From Candidatus Azobacteroides sp. (GTDB lineage Bacteria; Bacteroidota; Bacteroidia; Bacteroidales; Azobacteroidaceae), in the NCBI GenBank assembly GCA_009783445.1, contig WRFY01000123.1, positions 1-63,023 of the forward strand: a stretch of DNA of 63,023 nucleotides, read 5' to 3'. Position 1 is the stretch's first letter, and the number at the start of each line of letters is the position of its first letter. Of the stretch, positions 42,513-51,914 are shown piece after piece. The notes beneath the pieces were generated by a model that did not search any database, was not told where the DNA came from, and saw only the letters and a program-made list of their open reading frames with translations. A program made the position numbers and the translations under genes.

Positions 42513-45491
42513 ATGAAACATCTTACAGATATAAAACAATTGGTTTTAAAAGACACTTCTTTTGCCAATTTAATGCAAAAACGGATACTCAACGTTTTAC
42601 TGATTGCTACTCGTTACGACGCTTTTATGTTGGAAAATGACGGACGGATTGAAGAACAAATTTTCAACGAATATACTTCGCTTAGTTTGCGCTATCCTCC
42701 GAGGTTTACCCAGGTTACGCGAGAAAAGGAGGCTTTGGCGGCGATGGAGCAAACGCACTTCAATTTAGTGATTTGCATGCCTAATATGGACAATGTAGAT
42801 ACTTTTGCTACCGCCAACCATATCAAATCGTTTTATCCGGATGTCCCTATCGTTGTCCTGACCCCTTTTTCGCGGGAAGTGACCAAGCGAATACTGAACG
42901 AAGACTTGTCGTCGATCGAGTATGTTTTTTCATGGTTGGGAAATTCCGATTTGTTGCTGGCCATTATTAAGTTGATGGAAGACCGGATGAATATAGACGA
43001 CGATATTGCTTCTGTGGGCGTGCAAACAATCCTGCTGGTGGAAGACTCCATCCGTTTTTATTCCTCTGTTTTGCCCCACCTATATAAATTTGTCTTGCAA
43101 CAATCGACGGAATTTGCCAAAGAAGCCCTGAACGCCCATCAACAAACGCTTCGGATGCGGGGACGTCCTAAAATTCTTTTGGCGCGTTCTTACGAAGAAG
43201 CCGAAAATTTGTACGACAAATACAAAGACCACATGTTGGGAATTGTCTGCGACATGAGTTTTTCTCGTCAAGGAAAAAAAGATTATTATGCAGGATATAA
43301 ATTTGGATGCAAGGTGAGGAACGAAGATCGATTTGTTCCCATCATTTTCGATTCGTCCGAATCGAGCAATAAATTGTATGCCGACGAACTCAATTGCAGT
43401 TTTATAGATAAAAACTCCAAAACTTTTCCGCAAGATTTACGCAAAGAAATCATGAACAATTTCGGATTTGGCGATTTTGTGATTCTCAATCCTAAAACCA
43501 AAACCGAAGTAACGCGGATTTGTTCCCTGAAAGATTTGCAAAAGAAAATATTTTATATACCCGACGATTCGTTGATTTATCATTTGTCGCACAATCATTT
43601 TTCCCGTTTTTTTTATTCGCGCGCGATTTTTCCGATTGCCGAATTTCTAAAACGAATTGACGTTTCGGACTATACCGATATGGACGAACCGCGCCAGATC
43701 ATTTTTGACGCCATTGTAAGTTACCGCAGGGTGAAAAATTCGGGGGTCATAGCCGTTTTTAAAAGAGACCGCTTCGATGAATATTCCAATTTTGCGCGAA
43801 TCGGCGAAGAATCCTTGGGTGGAAAAGGTCGGGGATTGGCTTTTATGGGACAAATGATCAAGCGGAAATACAGCTATTTAGAACAACAATTTCCTCATGC
43901 AATGATCCGGATTCCTAAAACGGTGGTTTTGGCGAGCGATATTTTTGATGAATTCATGGAATCCAATGATTTATACGAAATCGCTTTGCAGGACTTGCCG
44001 GATGAAGAAATTTTGAATCATTTTCTGCAAGCCGAGCTTCCGGAACGATTGATCGAAGATTTGATCGCTTTTTCCGAAGCAATCAACGCGCCTATCGCCG
44101 TGCGTTCTTCCAGCTTGTTGGAAGACTCTCATTACCAGCCGTTTGCTGGAATTTACAATACCTACATGATTCCAAAATTCAGGGATCAATATGAGATGCT
44201 GGTAAAAATCAGCAGAGCAATCAAAGGCGTGTACGCTTCCGTTTTTTTTAAAGATAGCAAAGCCTATATGACTGCAACTCAAAATCTTATTGATCAGGAA
44301 AAAATGGCGATTGTCTTGCAGGAAACGATTGGACAAGAATACGGCGATCGTTTTTATCCAACTATTTCGGGCGTTGCCCGTTCTTTGAATTTTTATCCGG
44401 TGGGAAACGAAAAACCGGAAGACGGAATAGCCAATGTAGCTTTGGGTTTGGGAAAATACATTATGGACGGAGGAATGACCTTGCGTTTTTCTCCTCTCCA
44501 TCCTCACAATATATTACAAACCAGTACATTGGATTTTGCTTTGAAAGAAACGCAAACTCGGTTCTATGCCTTGAATCTGAAATCGCTGACTTCCGAACAG
44601 TTTTCGATCAATGATGCATACAATCTCCTGAAATTGCCGGTGAAGGATGCAGAAAACGACGGTACGCTTCAATACCTTTCTTCTACTTACGACGCTGAAG
44701 ATCAGGTGTTGCGGGATGGTTTTTATCCGGGTCGAAATCGGAAAGTCATTACTTTTTCAGGAGTATTGCAATCCAACGTTTTTCCTTTGGCCGAAATTTT
44801 GGATTACATTCTGAAAGAAGGTCAGGAAGAAATGGGACGTCCAGTAGAAATTGAATTTGCAGTCAATCTGGGGAAGAACGAAGAGAAAGAAGTCGAAGGT
44901 ACGTTCTATCTTTTGCAAATCCGCCCAATTGTAGACTCCAGAGAAGTGATATCAGAAGATTTAAGCTGCATACAGGAAGAGGAAACTTTGCTGCATTCCA
45001 AGCATGTATTAGGGAACGGCATAATCAACGATGTTTTTGATATCATTTATGTAAAAACAGCGGGATTCAACGCGGCCAACAATCCTTTGATTGCCGTCGA
45101 GATTGAAAAACTGAACAAACAACTGACGGAAGAAGGAAAAACATATATTCTGGTAGGACCCGGACGGTGGGGAAGCAGCGATCCGTGGCTGGGCATTCCT
45201 GTGAAGTGGCCGCATATATCCAGTGCGCGCCTCATTGTGGAGTCGGATTTGGAAAATTACCGGATTGAACCGAGCCAGGGTACGCATTTTTTCCAAAATT
45301 TGACCTCTTTCGGAGTAGGGTACTTTACCATCCATCCTTATCTGAACGAAGGAGTTTTTGACGAAGCCTTTTTGAATTCTCAGCCGGCAGTGATGGAAAC
45401 CTCTTTCGTGCGCCATGTTCGTTTTGAAAAACCGATGATCATCAAAATCGATACGAAAAAAAATATTGGAGTTGTGATGAAACCTCTGTAA
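42513..45491 (+). CDS. Two-receiver, PEP/pyruvate-binding (PPDK_N-like ATP-grasp) protein
   Basis: The 992-aa protein has three parts. Residues about 25-155 and 170-305 are receiver-like domains. The second keeps the phosphorylation residues (Glu177-Asp178, Asp247, Ser281/282, Lys300); the first has lost the Asp (ICMPNMDN). Residues about 425-807 match the ATP-binding domain of pyruvate phosphate dikinase (GGKGRG at 436-441, AVRSSS at 529-534, EIEFAV, LQIRPI). The phosphohistidine and PEP-binding domains of true dikinases are absent. The last 185 residues, with GPGRWGSSDPWLG near 882-894, I cannot assign. I recall similar proteins in other Bacteroidota, without a known function. It follows the acetyl-phosphate genes directly. 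Confidence 0.8.
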   Translation: MKHLTDIKQLVLKDTSFANLMQKRILNVLLIATRYDAFMLENDGRIEEQIFNEYTSLSLRYPPRFTQVTREKEALAAMEQTHFNLVICMPNMDNVDTFATANHIKSFYPDVPIVVLTPFSREVTKRILNEDLSSIEYVFSWLGNSDLLLAIIKLMEDRMNIDDDIASVGVQTILLVEDSIRFYSSVLPHLYKFVLQQSTEFAKEALNAHQQTLRMRGRPKILLARSYEEAENLYDKYKDHMLGIVCDMSFSRQGKKDYYAGYKFGCKVRNEDRFVPIIFDSSESSNKLYADELNCSFIDKNSKTFPQDLRKEIMNNFGFGDFVILNPKTKTEVTRICSLKDLQKKIFYIPDDSLIYHLSHNHFSRFFYSRAIFPIAEFLKRIDVSDYTDMDEPRQIIFDAIVSYRRVKNSGVIAVFKRDRFDEYSNFARIGEESLGGKGRGLAFMGQMIKRKYSYLEQQFPHAMIRIPKTVVLASDIFDEFMESNDLYEIALQDLPDEEILNHFLQAELPERLIEDLIAFSEAINAPIAVRSSSLLEDSHYQPFAGIYNTYMIPKFRDQYEMLVKISRAIKGVYASVFFKDSKAYMTATQNLIDQEKMAIVLQETIGQEYGDRFYPTISGVARSLNFYPVGNEKPEDGIANVALGLGKYIMDGGMTLRFSPLHPHNILQTSTLDFALKETQTRFYALNLKSLTSEQFSINDAYNLLKLPVKDAENDGTLQYLSSTYDAEDQVLRDGFYPGRNRKVITFSGVLQSNVFPLAEILDYILKEGQEEMGRPVEIEFAVNLGKNEEKEVEGTFYLLQIRPIVDSREVISEDLSCIQEEETLLHSKHVLGNGIINDVFDIIYVKTAGFNAANNPLIAVEIEKLNKQLTEEGKTYILVGPGRWGSSDPWLGIPVKWPHISSARLIVESDLENYRIEPSQGTHFFQNLTSFGVGYFTIHPYLNEGVFDEAFLNSQPAVMETSFVRHVRFEKPMIIKIDTKKNIGVVMKPL

Positions 45492-45950
45492 AGAGCGGCT
45501 TGAAAATTCGTCAACAGGCTTCATTCCATAAAAACGCGATTGTCATGAACCAATCGTGCTTTTCGTTTGTTTTAAAAATGAAAAGCAAAACGGCAGATTT
45601 TTCACAAAAGAAACCTTTTCCAACCATTGAAATAACCCCCAAGAATTGCAAGAACAAAAAGATATTGATGTTTCTCATTGTTTATCAACAATTTTGAATC
45701 AATCATTATATTTGACACGAAAGGGAACTTTTTTAAAAAGATTCCTTCACATTAGGTTGTCGTCCCTGCTTGCCTTGGTGATCGAGCGGTAGGATTTCCT
45801 CTCTATTACAAGACTTGTCTCCTTATCGACGTTCCTTTGTGCGAAGCGGTTCAAGTGGAGGAATCTTTTCCCGTATGAGGCCATTCTTTGATAATTACTT
45901 CTTTATTGTATTTTTTTTCATGCAACATTCAATTATTTTTATTCCTTTAC
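45492..45950. other. Long gap with an 11-bp inverted repeat enclosing 112 nt (45736-45869)
   Basis: No gene is supported between the dikinase-like gene and the acyl-CoA synthetase. The exact arms 45736-45746 and 45859-45869 (AAAAGATTCCT and its complement) bound a 134-nt unit. Inside, GCGAAGCGG near 45841 followed by GGAGGAATCTTTT recalls the short GAAGAATC-type intergenic repeats that are frequent in Bacteroidota. It may be a degenerate member or a structured RNA. Confidence 0.45.
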
Positions 45951-45980
45951 TTTGATAATCCATATTTTTTGTTACTTTTG
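45951..45980 (+). promoter_or_regulatory. Promoter of the acyl-CoA synthetase gene
   Basis: TTTG (45951-45954), an 18-nt spacer and TACTTTTG (45973-45980) fit the consensus, with a slightly short spacer. The start would be near 45986, giving a leader of about 95 nt. Confidence 0.62.
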
Positions 45981-45983
45981 CAC

Positions 45984-46030
45984 AAAGTACATCAAAGTGT
46001 GTTATGAATCGAGCATGTACTTTATAACAC
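45984..46030 (+). promoter_or_regulatory. Two interleaved inverted repeats at the start of the acyl-CoA synthetase leader
   Basis: AAAGTACAT (45984-45992) is complementary to ATGTACTTT (46015-46023), and GTGTTAT (45999-46005) to ATAACAC (46024-46030). The pairs alternate (a, b, a', b'), so the two hairpins cannot form together as simple stems. They could be alternative RNA folds, a pseudoknot, or two overlapping operator palindromes placed at the transcription start. Confidence 0.65.
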
Positions 46031-46081
46031 TCAAAAAAATACACATGCAAGTTCCATACGATCGTTTAAAAACAAGTAGAT

Positions 46082-47737
46082 ATGAAAAAGGAAAATTTTA
46101 TTAAGCTTTATGAGGAAAGTTTTAGAATCAATTTTATTTACCCAGCTTTAACTGATTATGGGACAACCACATCCTATACCTATGGAGAATTAGCAAAAGA
46201 GATCGAAAAATTACATATTCTTTTTAGTAAATGTAATATCCAAGAGGGAGATAAAATTGCATTGGTGGGAAAAAACACGACGCAATGGTGTATAGCCTAT
46301 TTGTCTATTATCACTTACGGGGCAGTGGTTGTTCCGATTCTGCAAGATTTCAATTCCAAAGATATTCATCACATTATCAACCATTCGGAATCGATGCTTC
46401 TTTTTATTTCCGATGCTATTTGGGTCAATGTTGCAGACGGCGATTTACCTTTGTTGAGAGGCGCTTTTTCTCTTAACGACTGGAAAGTACTCTACCAAAA
46501 GGAAGGAGAAAGAATCGACGAGTTGATTCCCAATTTAGAGGCCTTATTTCAGGAAAAATATCCGGAGGGGTTTGGACCTCAACATATTCAATACATAGAT
46601 GTATCTAATGACAAGGTAAGGGTACTGAATTATACTTCAGGTACTACGGGATTCAGCAAAGGGGTTATGATTACGGGCAACAATCTATCGGGCAACATGA
46701 CTTTTGCTCATGTGACTTTCAATTTGAAACAGAAAGACGCGATGTTGTCTTTTCTTCCATTAGCGCATACGTACGGAGCTGCCTTCGAATTTTTGTATGC
46801 TTTAAGCGAAGGAACCCATGTGACATTATTAGGAAAAACGCCCTCGCCCAAAATTTTGGTGAAAGCATTCGAAGAGGTTAGGCCTACTTTGGTTATTGCA
46901 GTTCCTTTGATTTTGGAGAAAATACATAAAAAGATGATTTTGCCTGCCTTGGCGAAAAAAAACATTCGGTGGGCGTTGAAAGCGTCTTTTTTGAGAAAAC
47001 TGATTTATGCACAAATACACAAAAAACTGTTGAAAGCTTTTGGAGGTAATTTTAAACAAATCATCATTGGAGGCGCTCCCTTGAATGCAGAAGTGGAAGA
47101 CTTTCTGCTCAAAATTCATTTTCCAATATCGGTTGGTTATGGAATGACCGAATGCGCTCCGCTGATCAGTTTCTCGTTATGCAAGGATTACATTCCTCAT
47201 TCCTGTGGTAAAATATTGCCTTGCATGGAAGTACGAATTGATTCCGAAGACCCATATACCCTTGCGGGAGAAATTCAAGTCAAAGGGCAAAATGTAATGG
47301 CCGGCTATTATAAAAATGAGGAAGCCACTCGAAATGCATTCACCGAAGACGGGTGGCTGAGAACCGGCGATCTGGGAACCATCGACCGAAACTATAATAT
47401 ATTTATCCGCGGGCGTTCCAAAAACATGATTTTAAGCGCCAGCGGGCAAAACATCTACCCCGAGGAAATCGAAAACAAGCTAAACAATCTTCCGTTTGTA
47501 TTGGAAAGCGTAGTTGTGGATCGAAAAGGTAGATTGATCGCCTTGGTTTATCCAGATTACGATGCCCTCGCTTCGGAGGGAGTTGCTCAAGCCGATTTAG
47601 ACAAAATCATGCATCAAAACAAGGAAACATTGAATCACATGGTGGCCTCGTATGAAAAAATTGCAGCGATAGAATTGCAGCCCCACGAATTCGAAAAAAC
47701 GCCTAAAAAAAGCATCAAACGGTTTTTATATCATTAA
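46082..47737 (+). CDS. Long-chain acyl-CoA synthetase (AMP-forming)
   Basis: The enzyme activates a carboxylic acid, probably a fatty acid, through an acyl-AMP to acyl-CoA. The 551-aa product has the AMP-binding signature YTSGTTGFSKGVM, the VGYGMTECAPLIS motif, DGWLRTGDLG and the catalytic Lys near the end (EKTPKKSIKRFL). It resembles long-chain fatty acid ligases of this phylum and is shorter than FadD-type acetyl-CoA synthetases. It is a single gene with its own promoter and unusual leader. The substrate is inferred from family resemblance only. Confidence 0.87.
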   Translation: MKKENFIKLYEESFRINFIYPALTDYGTTTSYTYGELAKEIEKLHILFSKCNIQEGDKIALVGKNTTQWCIAYLSIITYGAVVVPILQDFNSKDIHHIINHSESMLLFISDAIWVNVADGDLPLLRGAFSLNDWKVLYQKEGERIDELIPNLEALFQEKYPEGFGPQHIQYIDVSNDKVRVLNYTSGTTGFSKGVMITGNNLSGNMTFAHVTFNLKQKDAMLSFLPLAHTYGAAFEFLYALSEGTHVTLLGKTPSPKILVKAFEEVRPTLVIAVPLILEKIHKKMILPALAKKNIRWALKASFLRKLIYAQIHKKLLKAFGGNFKQIIIGGAPLNAEVEDFLLKIHFPISVGYGMTECAPLISFSLCKDYIPHSCGKILPCMEVRIDSEDPYTLAGEIQVKGQNVMAGYYKNEEATRNAFTEDGWLRTGDLGTIDRNYNIFIRGRSKNMILSASGQNIYPEEIENKLNNLPFVLESVVVDRKGRLIALVYPDYDALASEGVAQADLDKIMHQNKETLNHMVASYEKIAAIELQPHEFEKTPKKSIKRFLYH

Positions 47738-47774
47738 TGGTAATGAAAAGCGGAGGCTTCGCCTCTATAAAATT

Positions 47775-48329
47775 TCAAGATATTTCTTCGAGAGTGCGGG
47801 CTGTGACTGTAAATTGTGATAGGTAGCCTTTACCGGAATTTTTGAGTTGTTCCCTTAGTTTTTGAATATCGTTTTTCATTATTTCGGCGGCGCGACCCGT
47901 TTCTCTTTGTTTTTTAACCCATGCGCTGTCGATGCAAGGAGTATGGTCGATGGGACAAAGCAACAGATTGGCTTTTTCCATATTCGTGATTTTCTCGCCG
48001 GTTATTTTTCTTTCCAATAGAAATCCCTCAATGGCAATGTTTTTCCCGTTATACGATTTATCGAAAGCGGCATTGGAATCCTGCGAGACAACTTTAATAA
48101 TAAGACCTTGAGAAGTTTGCAATTTCATTTTTTTCCCATTCGCACTGCAAACGTGCCGTATTTTACCGCTGAGCCGAATGTTCTGATTGATATATTTTTC
48201 AACCTCGTGGATTAAGTCCGGTTCTGAATGGACCATTTCATTTGCCAACACTTTTTCTGCAGATTTTACTTCAAGAGCAACAAGCGCTCCTCCAATTGTT
48301 AACAATTTCAAAAAATTACGGCGTTTCAT
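47775..48329 (-). CDS. Tat-signal protein with an OB-fold-like region
   Basis: The 184-aa protein begins with a twin-arginine signal (MKRRNFLKLLTIGGALVAL), so it should be exported folded. The middle (about residues 50-125: YINQNIRLSGKIRHVCSANGKKMKL, then NIAIEGFLLERKITG) resembles the small OB-fold domains, with one VC and a later LLCPIDHTPC pair of cysteines that could bind a metal. Function is unknown. The frame is open to 48374, but the promoter at 48355-48385 lies between that ATG and this one, which decides the start. A GAGGC/GCCTC hairpin at 47753-47765 separates it from the convergent synthetase gene. Confidence 0.75.
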   Translation of the reverse strand: MKRRNFLKLLTIGGALVALEVKSAEKVLANEMVHSEPDLIHEVEKYINQNIRLSGKIRHVCSANGKKMKLQTSQGLIIKVVSQDSNAAFDKSYNGKNIAIEGFLLERKITGEKITNMEKANLLLCPIDHTPCIDSAWVKKQRETGRAAEIMKNDIQKLREQLKNSGKGYLSQFTVTARTLEEIS

Positions 48330-48354
48330 ACAAAATAAAAATTTAAATATCGGA

Positions 48355-48385
48355 CAAAGGTATTGATAATGCATAAGTAATACAA
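48355..48385 (-). promoter_or_regulatory. Promoter of the Tat-signal protein gene
   Basis: On the minus strand TTG (48383-48385), a 20-nt spacer and TACCTTTG (48355-48362) match the consensus exactly, 26 nt before the chosen ATG. Confidence 0.75.
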
Positions 48386-48400
48386 TTTATTATTCTTTTA

Positions 48401-48431
48401 TTGTTTATATAGGTTTATTTGTGTACTTTTG
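48401..48431 (+). promoter_or_regulatory. Promoter of gdhA
   Basis: TTG (48401-48403), a 20-nt spacer and TACTTTTG (48424-48431). The leader is about 57 nt. The divergent promoter for the Tat-signal gene lies just 16 nt away, so regulators could act on both. Confidence 0.75.
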
Positions 48432-48495
48432 TCTTGCGAAAACCAGAATATAGAGCTGGAAAACTAACATTTTATTATTTAATTTTTATTTTACC

Positions 48496-49830
48496 ATGAA
48501 AACAGAACTCATTCTTCAGGCTTTAGAAGCCAAACATCCCGGCGAACTCGAATATTTGCAAGCCGTGAAGGAAGTATTATGTTCTATAGAAGACGTATAT
48601 AATGAACATCCGGAGTTTGAACAAGTTGCTATTATCGAACGATTGGTAGAACCGGATCGTATTTTTACTTTTAAAGTTCCCTGGATAGACGATAATGGGA
48701 AAGTGCAAGTCAATTTGGGCTACAGAGTACAATTCAATAACGCTATTGGGCCTTACAAAGGCGGCATTCGTTTCCATGCTTCTGTTACTTTATCCTCGCT
48801 CAAATTTTTAGGATTTGAACAAACCTTTAAAAATGCCTTGACCACCCTTCCCATGGGAGGCGGCAAGGGAGGTTCTGATTTCAGTATTCGGGGAAAATCC
48901 AATGCCGAAGTGATGCGTTTTAGCCAGGCGTTTATATTAGAATTATGGAGGCATTTGGGTCCGGACACAGACGTTCCCGCAGGAGATATAGGCGTGGGTG
49001 CGCGCGAAATTGGTTACATGTATGGCATGTATAAAAAATTGGCGCGAGAAAACACGGGTACCTTCACCGGAAAAGGATTGGATTTCGGCGGTTCGCTGAT
49101 TCGTCCCGAAGCTACCGGTTTCGGAGGAATCTATTTTGTGGTCAACATGTTGAAAGAAAAAGGGATGGAAATCAAAGACAAAACGATTGCCATATCTGGT
49201 TTCGGCAACGTAGCATGGGGAGCCGCTCTGAAAGCAAGCGAATTGGGCGGTAAAGTTGTGACTATTTCAGGACCAGATGGTTATATATATGATCCGAATG
49301 GTATATCGGGAGAAAAAATCGAATACATGTTGGACCTTCGAGCTTCTGGCGACGACATCGTCGCACCTTATGCCGAAAAATACGGCGTGGAATTTTTCCC
49401 GGGCAAACGTCCTTGGGAACAAAAAGTAGATATTGCTTTGCCTTGCGCTATTCAAAACGAATTGGATGAACGCGATGCGCAAACGTTGATTCGCAATGGA
49501 GTAACCTGTGTGGCTGAAATCTCTAATATGGGATGTACTGCCGAAGCGGTAGATTTGTTGATCGAAAAAGGCATCCTGTTCGCTCCCGGAAAGGCCGCCA
49601 ATGCAGGCGGCGTGGCTACCTCCGGTCTCGAAATGACTCAAAATGCCATGCATCTTCAATGGACGACAGAAGAAGTTGACGCCAAATTGCATCAGATAAT
49701 GAATGCTATTCATGAACAATGCGTCATTTATGGAAAGCAAATCGATGGTTATATCAATTATGTAAAGGGGGCAAATATTGCCGGATTTATGAAAGTAGCA
49801 AGAGCAATGATGGCCCAGGGAATTGTATAA
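48496..49830 (+). CDS. gdhA: NADP-type glutamate dehydrogenase
   Basis: The enzyme forms glutamate from 2-oxoglutarate and ammonium. The 444-aa hexameric-type protein has KGGIRFHASVTLSSLKFLGFEQTFKNAL in parts, then PMGGGKGGSDF with the catalytic Lys, PAGDIGVGAREIGYMYG (Asp that helps catalysis), and the Rossmann motif ISGFGNVAWGAA. Length (about 445) fits the hexameric bacterial class, which in this phylum is usually NADPH-linked; the cofactor is inference. Confidence 0.95.
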   Translation: MKTELILQALEAKHPGELEYLQAVKEVLCSIEDVYNEHPEFEQVAIIERLVEPDRIFTFKVPWIDDNGKVQVNLGYRVQFNNAIGPYKGGIRFHASVTLSSLKFLGFEQTFKNALTTLPMGGGKGGSDFSIRGKSNAEVMRFSQAFILELWRHLGPDTDVPAGDIGVGAREIGYMYGMYKKLARENTGTFTGKGLDFGGSLIRPEATGFGGIYFVVNMLKEKGMEIKDKTIAISGFGNVAWGAALKASELGGKVVTISGPDGYIYDPNGISGEKIEYMLDLRASGDDIVAPYAEKYGVEFFPGKRPWEQKVDIALPCAIQNELDERDAQTLIRNGVTCVAEISNMGCTAEAVDLLIEKGILFAPGKAANAGGVATSGLEMTQNAMHLQWTTEEVDAKLHQIMNAIHEQCVIYGKQIDGYINYVKGANIAGFMKVARAMMAQGIV

Positions 49831-49955
49831 TTCACTGTTTTTGAAAAAAAAATCAAATAAGACTGTTTTTTGAAAAAAAAAATTAATAGCTTTGTATGAT
49901 AATATAAATTTTAGATTAAGAAAGACAGTCTTATCTGCTAAATTGCTTATGTGCT
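49831..49955. repeat. Tandem direct repeat upstream of the DUF349 gene
   Basis: CTGTTTTTGAAAAAAAAAT (49836-49854 region) is repeated about 29 nt later with one more T and one more A. Both copies lie before a TAGCTTTG box (49887-49894). Such poly-A/T tracts can slip and alter promoter spacing. Confidence 0.5.
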
Positions 49956-51914
49956 ATGAATAAACCTGTAGAGTCGGAACGCATTATAAATGATAATGCG
50001 GGTGAAGAAAAAAAATTTAACGTTGCTTCTAATGAAGAAATTGTTCCTGTTGAAAAAGAAGTAACTGGTAGAGAAGAAGAAGTAGATGCTGCTGAAATTT
50101 CGGGGGATGAAACTTCTGTTCCCGAAAATGAAATTTCAGCTTCTGAAACGACCGCTCCAAAGGAAGAATCTGCCGATGCAGATGTCGAAAAATGGAGTAA
50201 AGAAGAAATTGTTGAACGTTTATCAACAATTGTTCAGCAAGACGTATTCGACGATTCGGTCAAAAAAGAAGTGGACAATTTGAAGCAAGCATTCTATAAA
50301 TGGAAAAAGGTGGAAACGGAAGCTGCCAAAAAAGCGTGGGTAGAATCCGGGGAGCGAGAAGAAAATTTTGTAAGTGAAGAAGATGAAAGCGAAGAAAAAA
50401 TTAAAAATTTATTAACAACATTTCGTGAAAAACGTGCGTCTGTGACAGCCGAAACGGAAAAAATCAAAGAAGAAAATCTGGCGATTAAAAAAGAGATTAT
50501 TGAAAAACTCAAAAAACTAATTAATAGCAAGGAAGATTTTTATAAGGTATATAACGAGTTTAAAAAGCTACAACAGCAATGGAAAGATACGAAGCAGATT
50601 CCTCAGGGAGCTGTCAACGATTTATGGAAGGAATACCAGCTTTACAGTGAAAAATTCTACGACTTGCTGAAAATCAACAATGAAATGCGCGATTATGATT
50701 TCAAGAAAAATTTGGAATTGAAACAAGCATTGTGTGTTGCCGTAGAAAAATTAGATGAAGAAAAAGATGTTATTTCCGCTTTTTACCAATTGCAAAAACT
50801 GCATCAGGAATGGAGAGAGATAGGGCCGGTAGCCCGTGAGCAGAGAGATGAAATCTGGTCGCGCTTCAAAAAGGCTTCTTCTGTCATCAATAAAAAGCAC
50901 CAAGAACATTTTGATCTGTTGCGATCGCTTGAGCAGCGAAACATGGAAGAAAAAACATCTCTTTGCGAAGATATAGAAGCTATTGATTATTCCAAACTGA
51001 CTACTTTCAAAGAATGGGACGAACAAAACAAACACGTTTTGGATCTTCAGGAAAAATGGAAAACCATTGGGTTTGCTCCTAAAAAATACAATGTCAAACT
51101 GTTTGAACGTTTCCGCGCCGCTTGTGACGTTTTTTTCCAGAAAAAAAGCGAATTTTATAAAGGCATCAAAGAAACGATGGACGTTAATCTGGAAAAAAAG
51201 AAAGAACTTTGCGAACAGGCTGAGGCATTGAAAGATAGCCAAGATTGGAAAGAAACAAGCGAGAAATTAATTGCTATTCAGAAAGAATGGAAAGCGGTGG
51301 GTCCTGTTTCCCGTAAATATTCGGATGCTATTTGGAAACGTTTTATCAGCGCTTGCGATTATTTCTTCGAACAAAAAAATATTCACTTTTCTTCCCAAAA
51401 ATCCGGAGAAGTGGACAATTGGAAGAAAAAGAAAGAAATTATTGCCAATATCAACGCTATTTCCGAATCGCTTCCAGCCAATGAAGCCATAGCTCAGTTG
51501 CGCGAATACATGGGACAGTTCAATAATACGGGACATGTTCCTTTCCGTGAGAAAGATAAGATATACAAAGAATATCGTGCAGCTGTCGACAAGCATTTCG
51601 ATCGATTGAAGGTAGACGAATCAGAACGCCGCTTGCAATCGTTCCGATATAGCATGAACGAAATGAACTCGACGGGTGAAAAATCAAAAAACAAACTTTT
51701 GAGCGAACGGGATAAATTAATGCGTAGTTACGAACGATTAAAAGGAGACGTTCAAACCTACGAAAATAACATTGGTTTTCTGTCCGTTTCTTCCAAAGGC
51801 GGAGGCGGCCTTGTGAAAGAAATGCAACGCAAAATCGAAAGTTTGAAAGATGAATTGGTGCTTATCGAAAAGAAAATTGAAGTGATCGATCAAAGTTTAG
51901 GGTTCAGCAATTGA
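49956..51914 (+). CDS. DUF349 coiled-coil protein
   Basis: The 652-aa protein begins with an acidic low-complexity stretch (about residues 1-65), then carries several DUF349 repeats of about 75 residues, recognised by the W-K-x-P pattern: QQWKDTKQIPQGAVNDLW, HQEWREIGPVAREQRDEIW, QEKWKTIGFAPKKYNVKLF, QKEWKAVGPVSRKYSDAIW, and NNTGHVPFREKDKIY. The C-terminal end is a predicted coiled coil. There is no signal peptide, so it is cytoplasmic. The function of DUF349 proteins is not established. The stop shares one base with the start of pfkA. Confidence 0.88.
   Translation: MNKPVESERIINDNAGEEKKFNVASNEEIVPVEKEVTGREEEVDAAEISGDETSVPENEISASETTAPKEESADADVEKWSKEEIVERLSTIVQQDVFDDSVKKEVDNLKQAFYKWKKVETEAAKKAWVESGEREENFVSEEDESEEKIKNLLTTFREKRASVTAETEKIKEENLAIKKEIIEKLKKLINSKEDFYKVYNEFKKLQQQWKDTKQIPQGAVNDLWKEYQLYSEKFYDLLKINNEMRDYDFKKNLELKQALCVAVEKLDEEKDVISAFYQLQKLHQEWREIGPVAREQRDEIWSRFKKASSVINKKHQEHFDLLRSLEQRNMEEKTSLCEDIEAIDYSKLTTFKEWDEQNKHVLDLQEKWKTIGFAPKKYNVKLFERFRAACDVFFQKKSEFYKGIKETMDVNLEKKKELCEQAEALKDSQDWKETSEKLIAIQKEWKAVGPVSRKYSDAIWKRFISACDYFFEQKNIHFSSQKSGEVDNWKKKKEIIANINAISESLPANEAIAQLREYMGQFNNTGHVPFREKDKIYKEYRAAVDKHFDRLKVDESERRLQSFRYSMNEMNSTGEKSKNKLLSERDKLMRSYERLKGDVQTYENNIGFLSVSSKGGGGLVKEMQRKIESLKDELVLIEKKIEVIDQSLGFSN

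Noticed and set aside
45984-46030. Classical H-type pseudoknot in the acyl-CoA synthetase leader
   Set aside because: The second and third stem halves are adjacent with no connecting loop across a 9-bp stem, so a standard compact pseudoknot is sterically doubtful; alternative hairpins or operators are preferred.
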